From Bifidobacteriaceae bacterium (lineage in GTDB: Bacteria > Actinomycetota > Actinomycetes > Actinomycetales > WQXJ01): a stretch of DNA of 8,809 nt. Location of the stretch: contig JAITLE010000117.1 of assembly GCA_031278075.1 (NCBI GenBank), positions 1-8,809 of the forward strand, written 5' to 3'. The translations under genes and the position numbers were made by a program. The notes beneath the pieces were generated by a model. It was not told the origin of the DNA and searched no databases. It saw only the letters and a program-made list of their open reading frames with translations. Positions 6,978-8,809 of this stretch are shown piece after piece. The number at the start of each line of letters is the position of its first letter. Within the stretch, counting starts at the first letter, position 1.

Positions 6978-8809
6978 ACCGGTGTGGCGACCAGACGGTC
7001 GCCGCGGACGTCGACCCTGAGCGAACGGGTCGGCGCGTCCGCCAACAACACGAGCAACTCTTGCTCGATGTTGCGTTGCAGGTGGCGGGCGCCGAACGCG
7101 GGATCGTGGCCGACCCGGGCCAGCCACGGCGCCACCTCGGGCGAAAGCGTGACCACCCAACCCGCTGAGCTGAGACGGGCCGACAGCGCTGTCAACTCGG
7201 CGCGGGCGATCTGCTCGATCGCGTCCAAACTGAGCGCCTTGAACACGATGATCTGATCCACACGGTTCAGCAGCTCAGGCGCCATGCGCTCCTTGACCGT
7301 GGCGAGCAGGCGGGCCTCGTCGACCTGGCCGACAGCTTCGCCGAACCCGATGGCACGAGATTTGGCCTCCTGGACTCCAAGGTTGGAGGTCATGACGATC
7401 ACGGATTCCGCGAAGTCGGCGGTCACGCCCCGGCCGTCGGTCAGCCGGCCCGCGTCGAACACCTGCAGGAACAGGTTCCACACGCGGGGATGGGCCTTCT
7501 CGACCTCGTCCAGCAGGATGAGGCAGCGGGGCATGGCGGCGACCTTGGTGGTGAGCCAGCTCTCCGGCTCAGTCGAGCCGACATAGCCCGGCGCCGGGCC
7601 GGCGATCCGCGAGATCGCCCAATCGTGGGCGTATTCACTCATGTCCAACCGGATCAGCCGGTCGTAGCCGCCGTATTCGACGGCCGCGAGCTCCTTGGCC
7701 AACTGGGTCTTGCCGACGCCCGTCGGCCCGATGAACAGGAACACGCCGTTTGGGCGCTCCGGCCTGAGGTCGAGGTGCGCGCTGGTCAGGGTCAACCGTT
7801 GGGACACCGCCGCGATGGCCTCGTCTTGGCCTTTGACCCGCTCCCGCAGCGCCTCGGCCAGGTCCCGGGACTCGCCCGTCACCGATTGCCCGCTCGTCTC
7901 AGCGGCGAGGTGTGCCACCTCGACGGTCTTCGCGCGTCCCACATAGGCGCGGGCCGACGCCAGGTCCAGGCGCCGGATCGCGAGCCCGGGGTGCGCCGCG
8001 CCGTCCGCTTCGACGGCGGGCGCGAGCGCCGCGTCGAGCGCCTCTCGGCTCAGCTCGAGTTGGAAGCGGGCCGCGAGCTCACGGCCCGTCCGCTCCACGA
8101 TCCCCCTGATCTGCGCTGCTGGGAGTGGGCGGATCGGCACCGTTTGGAGAGTGTCCGCGAGCGCCTGAGACGCCACCGCCAGGCGCGCCGAACAGCGCCG
8201 GTTGACCACCACGACGAGTCGGGCGTGCTCGTGGAGCCGCGCCGCCTCGAGCACGTCGAGCAGGTCGCGGTCCGGGTGGTCGGTGGACAAGGACGCGAGC
8301 ACGTCCAGATCGTCCACCGCGATCACCATCGGCTGCGTCACGTCGGCGAGCACCATCCGCAAGCTCGCGGCCGGGTTGGCGACGATCGTCTCCGGGCCGA
8401 TCCGCCACATCGCGATCGGCCGTTCCAGGCGCCCGAGCACCTCGGCGACGGCGCTGAGCGTGGTGGTCCGGCCCACGCCTCTGTCCCCGACCAGCGCGGT
8501 CACCACTGGTTCCGCTCGCAGGAGTTGGGCCGCGATCTCGAGCGCTTCCCGGGTTCGGCTCTGCGTGGCGCCGCCGACTGGCACCTGGCGGACGACACGC
8601 GCGGCGCCCTCGTTCGCGCCGGGCCATCTCTCCACGTCCGGCGCCGTGCCCTCCGCCTCCGCCGGGGCCGGGTCGGGCGTGTCGCTGGGGCGGGCGTCGT
8701 CTTGCCCGGCAGGCGGCGTGGAGCCGGCGGCTACCTCGCCGCCGGCCGGGGCTAAGCCGTGCTCGGGTGTCAACACTTCGTGGAGCGAGCGCAATGCGGC
8801 GCCGCGGTC
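6974..8809 (-). CDS. Clp/Hsp100-like AAA+ ATPase with a degenerate first AAA+ module (5' partial)
   Basis: This is a protein-remodelling ATPase of the ClpA/ClpB/ClpC family. The frame is open to the right window edge, so the true N-terminus (possibly a Clp N-domain) lies outside. Numbering here is from TTG 8794 (606 residues). Residues 15-60 are a Pro/Ala/acidic linker. Module D1 (about 70-290) has GDRGVGRT (103-110), with Arg109 in place of the Walker A lysine, and Asp161-Asp162 in place of Walker B Asp-Glu. It has no visible YRG pore loop and has Asp214-Thr215 where ClpB has paired arginine fingers. Module D2 (about 315-606) is intact: GPTGVGKT (356-363), pore loop GYVG (403-406), Asp429-Glu430, sensor Asn471, Arg511 in LLNRVD and GAR (568-570). 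There is no ClpB-type coiled-coil middle domain. IGF (482-484) sits where ClpA/ClpC carry the ClpP-docking loop. It is convergent with the arabinose operon, and no functional link is apparent. Confidence 0.88.
   Translation of the reverse strand, partial: DRGAALRSLHEVLTPEHGLAPAGGEVAAGSTPPAGQDDARPSDTPDPAPAEAEGTAPDVERWPGANEGAARVVRQVPVGGATQSRTREALEIAAQLLRAEPVVTALVGDRGVGRTTTLSAVAEVLGRLERPIAMWRIGPETIVANPAASLRMVLADVTQPMVIAVDDLDVLASLSTDHPDRDLLDVLEAARLHEHARLVVVVNRRCSARLAVASQALADTLQTVPIRPLPAAQIRGIVERTGRELAARFQLELSREALDAALAPAVEADGAAHPGLAIRRLDLASARAYVGRAKTVEVAHLAAETSGQSVTGESRDLAEALRERVKGQDEAIAAVSQRLTLTSAHLDLRPERPNGVFLFIGPTGVGKTQLAKELAAVEYGGYDRLIRLDMSEYAHDWAISRIAGPAPGYVGSTEPESWLTTKVAAMPRCLILLDEVEKAHPRVWNLFLQVFDAGRLTDGRGVTADFAESVIVMTSNLGVQEAKSRAIGFGEAVGQVDEARLLATVKERMAPELLNRVDQIIVFKALSLDAIEQIARAELTALSARLSSAGWVVTLSPEVAPWLARVGHDPAFGARHLQRNIEQELLVLLADAPTRSLRVDVRGDRLVATPV

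Noticed and set aside
7490..8755. A 421-codon open frame on the + strand opposite the Clp-like gene
   Set aside because: The - strand encodes recognisable AAA+ motifs throughout. The + frame is Arg/Gly/His-rich with no known motif, which is typical of shadow frames in high-GC DNA.
6974..8809. The Clp-like gene as a decaying pseudogene
   Set aside because: The frame is uninterrupted and D2 keeps every catalytic motif. The D1 changes are conservative or clustered rather than random, with no frameshift or stop.

Overview
The window comes from a high-GC bacterium, most likely an actinobacterium. Third codon positions are strongly G/C, GTG and TTG starts are common, and genes are tightly overlapped. 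The AraD, AraA and two-permease transporter types also fit that group. The genus cannot be told from this sequence.

Bases 1-6952 (+ strand) are the downstream part of an L-arabinose uptake and breakdown operon. Its order is the C-terminal half of a CUT2-type sugar ABC ATPase (cut by the window edge), permease 1, permease 2, L-ribulose-5-phosphate 4-epimerase (araD), L-arabinose isomerase (araA), and an FGGY-family sugar kinase that should supply the L-ribulokinase step. The transporter brings in the sugar, AraA makes L-ribulose, the kinase makes L-ribulose 5-phosphate, and AraD makes D-xylulose 5-phosphate for the pentose phosphate pathway. Four of the five gene junctions are 4-nt ATGA or GTGA overlaps. 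The exception is a 48-nt gap between permease 2 and araD, which carries a strong Shine-Dalgarno sequence. This separates a transport block from a catabolic block. The periplasmic or lipoprotein sugar-binding protein and any regulator are not in the window.

Bases 6953-6973 are a very short convergent junction filled by a 12-bp direct repeat that can form small hairpins.

Bases 6974-8809 (- strand) encode most of a Clp/Hsp100-like AAA+ protein, cut at its N-terminus by the window edge. Its second AAA+ module has every expected motif, plus an Ile-Gly-Phe tripeptide where ClpA/ClpC proteins carry their ClpP-docking loop. Its first module has lost or changed the Walker A lysine, the Walker B glutamate, the arginine fingers and the pore loop. 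This is the least ordinary gene here. No RNA genes, insertion sequences or CRISPR arrays were seen, and I found no clear evidence of a wholly new system.
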